From VRUE01 sp963844395 (lineage in GTDB: Bacteria > Actinomycetota > Thermoleophilia > Solirubrobacterales > 70-9), in contig CAWJNX010000001.1 in NCBI GenBank assembly GCA_963844395.1, forward strand, positions 620,001 through 684,000: a DNA stretch of 64,000 bases. Reading direction: 5' to 3'. Under the pieces are notes generated by a model, which was not told the origin of the DNA, made no database searches, and saw only the letters and a list, made by a program, of their open reading frames with translations. The position numbers and the translations under genes are program-made. Positions 48,475 through 57,668 of the stretch are shown in pieces (positions within the stretch are counted from its first letter, which is position 1; the number at the start of each line of letters is the position of its first letter).

Positions 48475-51282
48475 CTAGGGCTGCTCGTCAGAAGGTGGAT
48501 GCCACCTCTTCTGCGTTATGCGGCCGGCACGGCAGCCGGCCGGGCTGGCGACGTTCGCGCCGCGCCCGAGGATGAAGACTTCGACGCGCCTGTTGGCCCG
48601 GCGGCGGCCGCCGCGACGATCGATCGGACAGGTCTCCCCGAACGCCCGCGTCGTCACCGGCACCCCTTCCTCGCCGGGCTCGATCGTGGAATCTTCCTTC
48701 CGCTCGTCTTCCGGAAGGAGCCTGTCGCGCAGGTTCACCACCCGGCGCCGGGAGAGCTGCATGTTGTAGGCGGCGGACCCGACGTCGTCCGAGTGGCCGT
48801 GCAGTTCGATCGCCACCGGCGGCGTCACTTCCTTCACCGTTTCGCTCACGATCTGCCTGGCGTCCTCCAGGGCGGACTCATCGGCCGGTTCGTCTTCGTT
48901 GAATTCGAACAGGGTGGCGGGAAGCCGCAGCAGCTTCAGGTCAACTGGGTCGGTCTGGCCGTCAACGTTGGTGACGACCAGCTGAATCGAGTAGGCGCCA
49001 AGACGGGGCGGCAGGTCGGCCGAGACGGTGGGCCGACCTCCCATCGGCCGCCCGGCGATCGTCCACTGGCGCGACTCCACCGTACCCCCCTCCTCGCCCG
49101 AGTGCCGGCTGTCGAAGACCACGCGATGTGAGCCGGCCTGCATCCGCACCGTGATGCGTGCGGTCGAGGGTCGCACGACCTGCAGCAGGGGCTGGCCACC
49201 CAGCTGTTCGCACTCGACCGATACCACCCCGCTCGCGGCGTTATCCGGAACCCGGAACCTGATCCGGTCTTCGTACCAGGCGAGGCGCAGGAGGCGTTCC
49301 TCGAGTTCGACGGTGTTCTGGCGACCGGCGACCGCGAGCCCGAAGTCGGTGTCGATCCGCGCCCCGCCGCCGGCGAGTCGCGCGTAGAGGTCCGACCCAG
49401 CGGCCTCCGGTCCGAAGGTGTCGGTTACGGAGCTCGGGTCCAGTCGCAGGAAACGCCTCCCCCTGTACCCGCGGCTGGTCTCCTCGTCGAGGGGGAAGTA
49501 ATTGCCGTTCACGTGCACTCCATAGATCGTCTGATCCTCGAGGCCCAGCGCCCGACCGCCGACCGTCTTCACGAATTCGGCTTCGTCGACACTCATCGCC
49601 GTGTCCCTCTGGACAGCGACCGGGACGCCGCCAAGCCGCACGGTCCCCCGCGGCGTCGGCCCGAAGCCCCTGACCTCCTCGTCGTGGTTGGGGGCGCTCA
49701 TCCGCAGCGTCACGATTTCCCCCGGCGACGCCTGTTCGGGGACCAGACGCAGGCCTCGACCGAAGGTCGGCGAAACAGCCGCGCCGACGTTCTCCAGACG
49801 GCGCGGCGCGGATCCGTCCAAGCCGGCCACGGAACCCTGCAGGGTCTCGGTCGCGGCGCCGTTCTCGACGTCGAAGTGGCCACCGGACGGCACCTCCACG
49901 GAGGGGGTGAGCGCATAGGACATCTCCATCGAGGTCCGAGCCGCATCCGCGACGCCCTGCTGAGGGCCGAGCGACATCGCGACCACTTCCGACTTCGGCA
50001 CCCAGTAGAGCCTGCCGCTGTGCGGTGCGAGCTCGCCAGTGCAGCCTTCGGTGGCGACGGTCGCGAAGTAGACGCGCTCGTCCGCCTCGGTGACGTACAA
50101 GCCGTGGATCGCTTCGTCGGCGCCGTCTGCCTCGCGGATCAGGGCCATCGGCTGGACCTGCGGATCGTCCAGGTTGCGCGCCATCGCCGTCAGGATGCCG
50201 AAGAGCGGCACCGAGATCAGCACCGCGAGGCCATACCAGACGAAACGCCCCTTGGAGATGTCGGCGATCCGCCACAGGGCGGCGGCAAGCCCCATCGCCA
50301 CCACGAGCGAGACCGCCAACCACGCCTTGTGCAGGACCGTGCACGGGACCGCCACCGCGAGAGTCATCATCGCGGCGACGAAGGCGATGCCCTCGGGTTT
50401 CAGCTCCAGCCCATGGGGTCGGCGCTGCTTCTCGACCCGTCCCTCCTCATCCTCCTCCTCCCGTCCCTCCTCATCCTCTTCCTCCGAAGCGGGCGACTCG
50501 GCGATGACCACCCCCTCGCGATGAAGCCAGAAGACGACGATCGCCAAAGTGAGGCCGGCGCCCAGCGCCAGGATCCCGACCGCGACCGCGGCCCACGCCT
50601 GCCAGTTGAAGAGGGCGGCGCCCACTGCGCCGGTGAGCAGGCCGGCGACGATGCACGAGCCGACGACGCGCATGAGCTGCTCGCCCTCGAAGGGCACGCC
50701 ACCTGTCTTCGTCCGGAAGAGCGACGCCTCGTCCTCGGGTTCGAGTTCGTCGGAGCGCCGTTTGGGAAGCGTGTCCTGGAACTTGATGAACCAGCCGACC
50801 GTCGTCGCCCACAGGGCGACGCCGACGAACAGCGCGAACGCCTCCGCGGAGACGATCCGCTTCGCGTCCAGCGGTAGGCCTTCGGGCAAGAGGATCACCG
50901 CGACTCCCTCGATCAGCAGCAGGAGCAGCAGACCGCGGCTCATGCCGGGGGTGGCCCTGCCGCCGCGATCGATCAGGAATACGCCGCCCAGGGCGAGGGC
51001 GCCGAAGAAGCCGAAGAGGAGCAGGAAGGAAGCGCCGACCGCCACCAGCTCAGCGCGCGGAAACGCTGCGACCGCTTGGTCGGGAGGGACCTTCGCCGCC
51101 GCGAGCCGCGTCCAGACGATCACCCCGCCGGCGAATGCGACGAAGCCGATCAGCCCTCCGGCGGTGAGCAGGAGGGCCGCGATTTTTTTTGCGGCGCTTT
51201 CTAGGAGGCCTTGCCAGTCCGGTTCTTCGGGACCGTCCTCACCCTTCTTACTCCCACTCCCGCTCCTCACCCAGCCTCCCAT
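48475..51282 (-). CDS. Polytopic membrane protein with C-terminal OmpA/MotB domain
   Basis: 935 residues. The first 360 have about nine membrane helices (for example LVAVGASFLLLFGFFGALAL, LLLLLLIEGVAVILLPEGLP) broken by an acidic loop (SPASEEEDEEGREEEDEEGR). The middle is an extracytoplasmic beta-rich region with IPT/Ig-like segments (SPTFGRGLRLVPEQASPGEI). The end is an OmpA-like peptidoglycan-binding domain: AIELHGHSDDVGSAAYNMQL, SRRRVVNLRDRLL and RRANRRVEVFILG. It could tie a membrane complex to the wall. GTG 51270 behind GGGAGG is an alternative start. No close family known to me. Confidence 0.75.
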   Translation of the reverse strand: MGGWVRSGSGSKKGEDGPEEPDWQGLLESAAKKIAALLLTAGGLIGFVAFAGGVIVWTRLAAAKVPPDQAVAAFPRAELVAVGASFLLLFGFFGALALGGVFLIDRGGRATPGMSRGLLLLLLIEGVAVILLPEGLPLDAKRIVSAEAFALFVGVALWATTVGWFIKFQDTLPKRRSDELEPEDEASLFRTKTGGVPFEGEQLMRVVGSCIVAGLLTGAVGAALFNWQAWAAVAVGILALGAGLTLAIVVFWLHREGVVIAESPASEEEDEEGREEEDEEGRVEKQRRPHGLELKPEGIAFVAAMMTLAVAVPCTVLHKAWLAVSLVVAMGLAAALWRIADISKGRFVWYGLAVLISVPLFGILTAMARNLDDPQVQPMALIREADGADEAIHGLYVTEADERVYFATVATEGCTGELAPHSGRLYWVPKSEVVAMSLGPQQGVADAARTSMEMSYALTPSVEVPSGGHFDVENGAATETLQGSVAGLDGSAPRRLENVGAAVSPTFGRGLRLVPEQASPGEIVTLRMSAPNHDEEVRGFGPTPRGTVRLGGVPVAVQRDTAMSVDEAEFVKTVGGRALGLEDQTIYGVHVNGNYFPLDEETSRGYRGRRFLRLDPSSVTDTFGPEAAGSDLYARLAGGGARIDTDFGLAVAGRQNTVELEERLLRLAWYEDRIRFRVPDNAASGVVSVECEQLGGQPLLQVVRPSTARITVRMQAGSHRVVFDSRHSGEEGGTVESRQWTIAGRPMGGRPTVSADLPPRLGAYSIQLVVTNVDGQTDPVDLKLLRLPATLFEFNEDEPADESALEDARQIVSETVKEVTPPVAIELHGHSDDVGSAAYNMQLSRRRVVNLRDRLLPEDERKEDSTIEPGEEGVPVTTRAFGETCPIDRRGGRRRANRRVEVFILGRGANVASPAGCRAGRITQKRWHPPSDEQP

Positions 51283-51346
51283 CGAAGCTGCGGCGACTCG
51301 TTCCCGATGTCACGCCTCGCGCGTGGTAGCCCCAGCTATCGCAAAC

Positions 51347-51376
51347 AACCTACTTACTCAAACATTTGTGTGTCAA
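51347..51376 (-). promoter_or_regulatory. Promoter of the OmpA-domain gene (TTGACA, 18 bp, TAGGTT)
   Basis: On the minus strand a perfect -35 TTGACA (51376-51371) is 18 bp from TAGGTT (51352-51347). The leader to the start at 51282 is about 58 nt. The -35 touches one arm of a 12-bp inverted repeat. Confidence 0.6.
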
Positions 51377-51405
51377 TGAGAAACGCACGGGTTTGCGTTT
51401 CTCAT
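51376..51405 (-). terminator. Perfect 12-bp inverted repeat after pilC
   Basis: ATGAGAAACGCA and TGCGTTTCTCAT (51376-51387 and 51394-51405) flank a 6-nt loop. It begins 15 bp after the pilC stop. There is no U-run on the minus strand, so it is either a terminator for the pilBTC transcript or an operator just upstream of the next promoter. Confidence 0.55.
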
Positions 51406-51419
51406 ATTAAGTGGGGCGC

Positions 51420-52664
51420 TTAGCCGATCTTGTCGTAGAGGCTGAAGATCGGCAGGTACATGGCGATCACTATGAAGCCGACCACGCCGCCGACGAAGAC
51501 GATCATCAAAGGCTCGATCAGGGAGGTGAGGGCTTTGATCTTGGCGTCAACCTCGGTCTCGTAGAAGTCGGCGATCTTGCTCAGCATGTGCTCGAGTTGG
51601 CCGGTCTCCTCGCCGACCGCGACCATGTGGCCGACCATCGGCGGGAAGATCGGGTTGCGCTCGATCGGCCCAGCCAGCGCACCGCCGCGCTTGGCGGTGG
51701 CGTAGACGTCCTCCATCGACTTTTCGATGACGACGTTGCCAGCGGTGTCACCGGTCAGTTTGATCGACTGCAGGATCGGCACGCCGGCCGAGACCGAGCC
51801 GGCGAAGGTGCGCGACCAGCGCGCCAGGGCGATCTTCTGGATCACGTCGCCGATCTTGAACGGGAGGCGCAGCAGGAAACGGTCCCACAGCTCCTTGCCC
51901 TTGTCGGTCCGCTTCCATTTGAAGAAGCCGATGGCGCCGACAATGACCGCCGGCAGGATGACGAACCAGTAGCCGGTGATCGCGTCGGATGCCGAGACAC
52001 AGACCTGCGTGGGCAGCGGCAGCGCCGAGCTTTCTTCCGGGTTGTCTTCGGCGAGTTCTTCGAAGATGCCGGCGAAGACGGGGATGATGAAGGTGACGAT
52101 CGCCAGCAGGGCGACGAGGGCGAAGCCGAAGACCAGCGCCGGGTACATCATCGCCGATTTGACCTGGCGCCTGAGGGCGTCGGTTTTCTCGACCTGGAAG
52201 GCGACCCGGTCAAGGGCGTCCTCGAGCCGTCCCGACTCCTCGCCGGAGCGGACCATCGCCCGGTAGAGGCGATCGAAGACCTCCGGATGGCGCTCCATCC
52301 CCTGCTCCAGCGTGCTGCCCGACTCGACGTCAGCGCGCAGCCCGGCCGTCGCCTCCTTGATCCGGTCGTCCTGGGTCTGCTCCTCGAGCGTGTGCAAGGT
52401 ACGCAGCATCGGCATCCCCGAGGCGACCAGGGTGGCGAACTGGCGCGAGAAGATCGCCAGCTCGCGCATGTCGACGCCCTTCCAGCGGCGGAAGACGTCC
52501 TCGATCTTGAATGGCTCGTTCTTCTCGCTGACGTCGAGGACGATCAGGCCGCGCTGGCGCAGCTGCTCGGTGACCTGGGCCTTGGACTCGGCCTCGACTT
52601 CGCCCGCGGTCGCGGCACCGGCGACGTCCATCGCGCGGAAGGCAAAGGTGCTCGCGCCCGCCAT
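51420..52664 (-). CDS. pilC: PilC/GspF inner-membrane platform protein
   Basis: 414 residues with two GspF domains, each of helical cytoplasmic character (IFSRQFATLVASGMPMLRTL, LARWSRTFAGSVSAGVPILQ), and three membrane helices (YPALVFGFALVALLAIVTFI, FVILPAVIVGAIGFF, PLMIVFVGGVVGFIVIAMYL). It would anchor the PilB and PilT motors below the pilus base. Follows pilT by 3 bp. All usual regions are present. Confidence 0.95.
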   Translation of the reverse strand: MAGASTFAFRAMDVAGAATAGEVEAESKAQVTEQLRQRGLIVLDVSEKNEPFKIEDVFRRWKGVDMRELAIFSRQFATLVASGMPMLRTLHTLEEQTQDDRIKEATAGLRADVESGSTLEQGMERHPEVFDRLYRAMVRSGEESGRLEDALDRVAFQVEKTDALRRQVKSAMMYPALVFGFALVALLAIVTFIIPVFAGIFEELAEDNPEESSALPLPTQVCVSASDAITGYWFVILPAVIVGAIGFFKWKRTDKGKELWDRFLLRLPFKIGDVIQKIALARWSRTFAGSVSAGVPILQSIKLTGDTAGNVVIEKSMEDVYATAKRGGALAGPIERNPIFPPMVGHMVAVGEETGQLEHMLSKIADFYETEVDAKIKALTSLIEPLMIVFVGGVVGFIVIAMYLPIFSLYDKIG

Positions 52665-52667
52665 CGG

Positions 52668-53876
52668 TTAGCTCCCCGGGGTGTAGACCGGAGGTGGGGC
52701 GCTGGGCGGCGCCGCGGACTCGGGAGGAGCGGCGGACGGAGGGGGCGTCGCCGGCGGAGCCGAGCCGGGCTGCATCGGCCCGTCGCCCTGCATCGCCGCC
52801 GGCGCAACCGGCGCCGAGCCAAGCAGTCGTTTCAGCTCCTCGGGTACCGAGGCGCGGCTCTCGGCGAGCGAGCGGGTGATCTTGCCGGCCCGCACAAGCC
52901 GCACCAGGTCGGCGTCCATCGTCTGCATCCCGACCGCGCCCGAGGTCTGCACGGCAGCGTAGATCTGGTGCGTCTTGCCCTCGCGGATCAAGTTGCGGAT
53001 CGCCGGCGTTGGAACCAGGACCTCGGTGGCGACGACGCGGCCCATTCCGTCGGCGGTCGGCAGCAGCTGCTGGGTGACGATGCCCTGCAGGGCGATCGAG
53101 AGCTGGGTGCGGACCTGGCCCTGCTGCTCAGGCGGGAAGACGTCGATGATCCGGTCGACCGTCTGCGCGGTCGACTGGGTGTGCAGGGTGGCGAAGACGA
53201 GGTGGCCGGTCTCGGCCGCGGTCAGCGCCGTGGAGATCGTCTCCAGGTCGCGCATCTCGCCGACCAGGATCACGTCGGGGTCCTCTCGCAGGGCGGCACG
53301 CAGGCCGAGGGCGAAGTCGGGGGCGTCGGAGCCCACCTCGCGCTGATTGACGATCGAGCGTTTGTGCTGGTGCAGGAACTCGATCGGGTCCTCGATCGTC
53401 AGGATGTGGTCCTGGCGCTCCTGGTTGATCACGTCGATCATCGCCGCCAGGGTCGTGCTCTTGCCCGAGCCGGTCGGACCGGTGACGAGCACGAAGCCGC
53501 GCGGTTTGGCAGCCAGCTCGCGCAGAACCTGCGGCACGCCGAGCGAGTCGAGGCCGGGGATCTCCTGCGGCACGAGGCGGAACGCCGCGCTGACCGAGCC
53601 GCGCTGGAAGAAGCAGTTGACGCGGAAGCGGGCGACGTTTGGGATCGCGTAGGCGAAGTCGAGCTGTTTGCCGGTCTCGAAGCGTTTGCGCTGGTCGTCG
53701 TTGAGGATGCTGTAGATGACCTCGCGCGTCTCCTGGCCGGAGAGCGCGTCGAAGCCCTCCATCGGAATGATCTTGCCCTTCTCGCGCATCGCCGGCGGAG
53801 AGCCCGCGGTGAGATGCACGTCTGAAGCGCTCACTTCGACCATGCGGCGAAGAACCTCTGAGAAGTCGAAGTCCAT
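52668..53876 (-). CDS. pilT: PilT retraction ATPase
   Basis: 402 residues from ATG 53876 (GTG 53882 is just upstream). Motor motifs: Walker A VTGPTGSGKSTTLAAMIDVI, Asp box ILTIEDPIEFLHQHKRS, Walker B DPDVILVGEMRDLETISTAL and His box ETGHLVFATLHTQSTAQTVD. Closely follows PilT rather than PilB in length and in lacking the MSHEN domain. The last 50 residues are a Pro/Ala-rich tail. It would depolymerise the pilus for twitching. Located between pilB and pilC. Confidence 0.95.
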   Translation of the reverse strand: MDFDFSEVLRRMVEVSASDVHLTAGSPPAMREKGKIIPMEGFDALSGQETREVIYSILNDDQRKRFETGKQLDFAYAIPNVARFRVNCFFQRGSVSAAFRLVPQEIPGLDSLGVPQVLRELAAKPRGFVLVTGPTGSGKSTTLAAMIDVINQERQDHILTIEDPIEFLHQHKRSIVNQREVGSDAPDFALGLRAALREDPDVILVGEMRDLETISTALTAAETGHLVFATLHTQSTAQTVDRIIDVFPPEQQGQVRTQLSIALQGIVTQQLLPTADGMGRVVATEVLVPTPAIRNLIREGKTHQIYAAVQTSGAVGMQTMDADLVRLVRAGKITRSLAESRASVPEELKRLLGSAPVAPAAMQGDGPMQPGSAPPATPPPSAAPPESAAPPSAPPPVYTPGS

Positions 53877-53909
53877 GGTCACCTAGATCGACCTCCCGGG
53901 CCCATGCCT

Positions 53910-55703
53910 TTAGGCCGTGACACGGAGCACCTCCTCGAGGCTCGTCAGGCCGCTGCGGATCTTGGTGATGCCGTCCTCGCGCAGGGTGAGCATGCCCTCG
54001 TCGCGGGCCGCGGTGGCAATCTCCGCCTCCGGTGCCTGGGCGACGGCCATTTCCTTGATCCGCTCGCTCATCTGCATCACCGAGTAGAGACCGATGCGGC
54101 CTTTGTAGCCGCTCTGGTTGCAGCGCGAGCAGCCGACCGGCTCGTAGGCCTCCAGCTCGGCACCGACCCGGATGTCGGCGTCGGCGAGCGCCTGCGGCGG
54201 CACAATCACGCGCCGCTTGCAGTGGGTGCAGAGCTTGCGGGCGAGCCGCTGGGCGACCACGCAGTCGACGGCCGAGGCGATCATGAAGGCCTCGATCCCC
54301 ATCTTGGTCAGGCGGATGATCGCGCCGGGGGCGTCGTTGGTGTGCAGGGTGGTCAGCATCATGTGGCCGGTCAGTGCCGCCTCGATCGCGATCCGCGCCG
54401 TCTCGCCGTCGCGGATCTCGCCGACCATGACGATGTCGGGGTCGGCGCGCAGCATCGAGCGCAAGCCGGTGGCGAAGTCGAGCCCCGCCTTGCGGTTGAC
54501 GTTGATCTGGTTGATGCCAGAGAGCCGGTACTCGACCGGGTCCTCGATCGTGATGATGTTCTTCTCGACTTCGTTCAGCTCCTGCAGCGCCGCGTAGAGG
54601 GTCGTCGACTTGCCCGAGCCGGTCGGGCCGGTCACCAGCACCGCGCCGTAGGCCTGCTTGAAGGCGTCCTGGAAGCGTTCCCGCGCCGTGCCGTCCATGC
54701 CCAGTTCGTCGAGGCCGATCTGGGCGTTGTCCTTGTCGAGGATGCGAATCGTCGCCCCCTCGCCGCGCTGGGTCGGCAGGGTGGTGACGCGCAGGTCCAC
54801 GCGGCGGTCCTCGACAGTGACGCTGACCCGGCCGTCCTGCGGAACCCGCTTCTCGGCGATGTTGAGGTCGCTCATGATCTTCACCCGGGAGACGACCGCG
54901 TTGATCATCCGCTTCGGCACGTGAGCCGCCTCGCGCAGCACGCCGTCGATCCGGAAGCGGACTCGCATCTCCCCCTCGTCGGGCTCGAAGTGGACGTCGG
55001 AGGCCCCCTCACCCACCGCCTGGCCGAGGATGCTGTAGACGAGCTTGATCACCGGCGCGTCTTCGGCGCTGACCTCGATGTCGGCGACTTCGGCGAGCTC
55101 GTCTTCCTCCGCCGCTTCGCCTTCGGTGACCGCCTCGCTGACGGCGCTCTGCAGCGTGTTGAGCCGACCGATCAGCGCCTCGATGTCCTCCTCGGCGGCC
55201 ACCGCGACGCGGCAGTCGAGCGCGGTGGCGATCTGGATGTCGTCGACCGCCAGCACGTTGGTCGGGTCGGCCATCGCGACCAGCAGCGTCTCCTTGTTGA
55301 CGAAGCCGACCGGCAGGGCGCGGTAGCGGCGCGCCGTGTTGACCGAGATCAGGTTGGCGGCGGCCATGTTGACCTGGTAGGAGGAGAGGTTGACGTGGTC
55401 GAGGCCGTAGCGCTCAGCAACGGCACGGGAGAGCTGTTCGGCGGTGATCGCCCCCTGCTCGACCAGCAGGCGCTCGGGGGGCCGGGCGGCGGTGCGGGCA
55501 GCCTCGATCGCCTGCCGGGCGACCTCGTCGGAGACGAAGCCGAGGTCGACGAGGACGTCGGTGACGAAACCGCTGGAGCGGCCGCGGGCCTGCGGCGGGG
55601 TGAGGCCTTGCGTGCCGCCCTCCTGCGGATCGAGCGCCGGCGCAGTCGAGTCGCCGGAGTCGGGGACCGGACGCAGATGGCTCGGGAAGTCCCGCTCGTC
55701 CAC
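53910..55703 (-). CDS. pilB: PilB extension ATPase
   Basis: 597 residues. An N-terminal MSHEN-like domain (LVDLGFVSDEVARQAIEAAR, LERYGLDHVNL-type segment AERYGLDHVNLSSYQVN) precedes the GspE/PilB motor: Walker A VLVTGPTGSGKSTTLYAALQ, Asp box IITIEDPVEYRLSGINQINV, Walker B DPDIVMVGEIRDGETARIAI. The zinc-binding tetracysteine loop is LCTHCKRR with CSRCNQSGYKGRIGLY. MSHEN domains can bind cyclic-di-GMP, which would fit the pilA riboswitch, but the binding residues were not verified. Starts 6 bp after the upstream gene's stop. Confidence 0.95.
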   Translation of the reverse strand: MDERDFPSHLRPVPDSGDSTAPALDPQEGGTQGLTPPQARGRSSGFVTDVLVDLGFVSDEVARQAIEAARTAARPPERLLVEQGAITAEQLSRAVAERYGLDHVNLSSYQVNMAAANLISVNTARRYRALPVGFVNKETLLVAMADPTNVLAVDDIQIATALDCRVAVAAEEDIEALIGRLNTLQSAVSEAVTEGEAAEEDELAEVADIEVSAEDAPVIKLVYSILGQAVGEGASDVHFEPDEGEMRVRFRIDGVLREAAHVPKRMINAVVSRVKIMSDLNIAEKRVPQDGRVSVTVEDRRVDLRVTTLPTQRGEGATIRILDKDNAQIGLDELGMDGTARERFQDAFKQAYGAVLVTGPTGSGKSTTLYAALQELNEVEKNIITIEDPVEYRLSGINQINVNRKAGLDFATGLRSMLRADPDIVMVGEIRDGETARIAIEAALTGHMMLTTLHTNDAPGAIIRLTKMGIEAFMIASAVDCVVAQRLARKLCTHCKRRVIVPPQALADADIRVGAELEAYEPVGCSRCNQSGYKGRIGLYSVMQMSERIKEMAVAQAPEAEIATAARDEGMLTLREDGITKIRSGLTSLEEVLRVTA

Positions 55704-55709
55704 GTTCGC

Positions 55710-56441
55710 CTAAGGGTGGTAGTTGACGGTGCGGCCCTTGTAGCCGGCGTCGACGACGGCCTGGACGACGCTCTGCGGGCTCTGGAACCCGTAGCTGACC
55801 GAGGCGACCGGGATGCTCTTGCCGAGCTTCTTCGGCCGCAGCACGACCAGCGCCGGAACGCGATCGACGGCGACGCCCTGGGCGATCGCGGCGTAGCGGG
55901 AGATGCGACCGGCGGGGACGACGAAGGTGACGACGCCGGGCAGCGCCTGCAGGGGTTTGACCGCGCGTTCAACGAGGTGGTCGTCGATGCCGCCGTTGCG
56001 GACGAAGAGGAGGGCGACGGTCTGGTTGGCGTTGAAGGCTCGGGTAACGGCGGGCGGGGGCGGCGGTGCGGCCGCGGCGGCGCCGGGACGCAACGCCGGC
56101 ACCGAGCCGGGGGCGGCGGCTTCTCCGGCCGCTTCGATCGCGCCTTCCACCGCGGCGCCGGGAGTGGCCCCCGTGGCGGTCCCGGCGTCCGTGCCGGCGA
56201 CGCCCACGGTCGCTTCGGTCGCGCCAGCGCCCGATTCTTCTTCTTCGCCGCCTCCGCTCGTTGAGATGAAGAAGAAGACGGCACCGAGCAGCAGCACGCC
56301 GATGACGGCCATCTGCACGATTGGGTTGCTGTTGAGCTGCTCCCTCATCTGTTCGCTTATTAGCTCGGCAGCGGAGACTGCGGGCTTGAGTTCCGGCACG
56401 GCTCTGGCTGTGAAACTCTGATAGTTCTCAAATCCAGCCAA
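55710..56441 (-). CDS. Single-pass membrane protein with thioredoxin-fold-like C-terminus, first gene of pilBTC run
   Basis: 243 residues from TTG 56441; GTG and ATG codons further in (for example MREQLNSN) are possible starts. One membrane helix (IVQMAVIGVLLLGAVFFFI), an Ala/Gly/Pro-rich linker, then a domain resembling thioredoxin without CxxC (TVALLFVRNGGIDDHLVERA, then VDRVPALVVLRPKKLGKSIP with a cis-Pro-like VPA). No standard pilus protein matches. By position it is probably an accessory part of the pilus machine. The start region overlaps a 10-bp inverted repeat at the divergent promoter. Confidence 0.65.
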   Translation of the reverse strand: MAGFENYQSFTARAVPELKPAVSAAELISEQMREQLNSNPIVQMAVIGVLLLGAVFFFISTSGGGEEEESGAGATEATVGVAGTDAGTATGATPGAAVEGAIEAAGEAAAPGSVPALRPGAAAAAPPPPPAVTRAFNANQTVALLFVRNGGIDDHLVERAVKPLQALPGVVTFVVPAGRISRYAAIAQGVAVDRVPALVVLRPKKLGKSIPVASVSYGFQSPQSVVQAVVDAGYKGRTVNYHP

Positions 56442-56471
56442 TCAGTGTCATAATTGCGGCGTGGCTGGATT
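56431..56471. promoter_or_regulatory. 10-bp inverted repeat at a divergent start region
   Basis: AATCCAGCCA (56431-56440) and TGGCTGGATT (56462-56471) are perfect inverted copies, 21 bp apart. They lie over the starts of both divergent genes and flank the plus-strand -10 box. It could be an operator for the winged-helix protein encoded here. Confidence 0.4.
56449..56454 (+). promoter_or_regulatory. -10 box CATAAT, leaderless start
   Basis: CATAAT is followed by TGCGGC (6 nt) and GTG 56461. Closest to the -10 consensus of all boxes seen here. Confidence 0.5.
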
Positions 56472-57562
56472 GGAGGCCACCGGCAGTGGGTTCCGAGCGC
56501 GTGCAGGGACGCTGACGCTGCTCTACATGACCAGCGTGATGCCGTCTGAGGCGCTGCTCGAGATGCTGGAGCGTGCCCTCCAGGGCGGTCTGCTGGGGCC
56601 GATCGAAGGCGACGTGTCGCAGGAGGAAATGCGCGAACGACACGAGGCCGAACTCGAGAGGTACTGGGGAGACGACGAGGAGGAGCTCGCTGACGAGGAG
56701 GACGACGATGAGGACGAGCTACTCGCTGACCAGGACGACGACGTCGGAGAGGAGCATGAGGGCGCCGGGGCGACCATCGACGCCGCCGGTCTCGCCGACA
56801 CCGAACCCGTCTACACGGCCTCGCCCAAGGGCGTCCAGTCCCTCTACGTCGCATCGCTTCTGCAGCGCTGGTTGCGCAACTGCCCAGAGGGACCGCTGGA
56901 GATAGGACCAGAGGGCGGCGAAGCCATGGCCTCGCTCATCTGCTGCTGGTCGGCCACGGTCATCCACGCCCTCGCCAGGGAACCGCTGACGCTGACGGAG
57001 CTGGACCGCGCGGTCGCCCCGATCGAGGATCGCGACGTCGTGGAGGAACACGTCGAGGCGATGGCGAGAGTCGGTCACGTCGAAATCCTTACCGGTGGCG
57101 GCGATACGCGCTACGCGCTGACCGACTGGCTGCGCGAAGGTATAGCTCCACTTGCCGCGGCTGCGCGGATGGAGGTCCACTATCCGGAAGACGGGATCGC
57201 GCCTCCCGACATCCTCGACGTCGAATCGGCATTCCAGCTCGTCCTGCCGCTGTTGAGGCTGCCGCCCGACCTGCGGGGCTCGTGCGCCCTTGGCGTGAGA
57301 TTACCCGCTGAACGGCCGCTGCTGGTGGGAGCGACGGCGCATGTTCGACCGTGGTCGCGTCGTCAGCTCCTCGACGCTGCTGGAAGAGGATCCGCGGACG
57401 TGGGCAACCGGGACTCCCCGCGACTGGCTCGACACCCTCGTTGACCCGAGCGCCGGGCAGATCGAGGTCGGCGGCGACATCCGCCTCGCCAAAGCGCTGA
57501 TCGCAAGCCTGCACGAAAAGCTGTTCGCGCGGGTGGGCCTGTATGGCCAACCCGGCGGCTAG
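56461..57562 (+). pseudogene. Tandem winged-helix protein, paralogue 1, frame broken near the 3' end
   Basis: About 366 residues if the frame is repaired. Compared with paralogue 2 it has a first winged-helix-like region that lacks good conservation, a highly acidic insert (residues about 55-100, rich in Asp/Glu), the linker ASLLQRWLRNCPEGPLEIGP, a second winged helix (VIHALAREPLTLTELDRAVA) and the shared C-terminal domain (DWLREGIAPLAAAARMEV, LVLPLLRLPPDLRGSC). The frame changes at GTTCGAC 57343-57349; one T fewer joins it to RTWATGTPRDWLDTLV and EKLF. Probably DNA-binding. First of three tandem paralogues. Confidence 0.75.
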
Positions 57563-57668
57563 GCAGCGCACGAGGCAGCGCTGCCCGTGGGGCTGAGTGC
57601 CCACATTGCGCTAACAACACTGACTAATGATAGGGTGAGCCTGCTCGACTGCGGTGGGAGGTGGTCGT

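Noticed and set aside
53904..56264. 786-codon plus-strand frame opposite pilB
   Set aside because: Antisense to a full-length PilB with all motor motifs.
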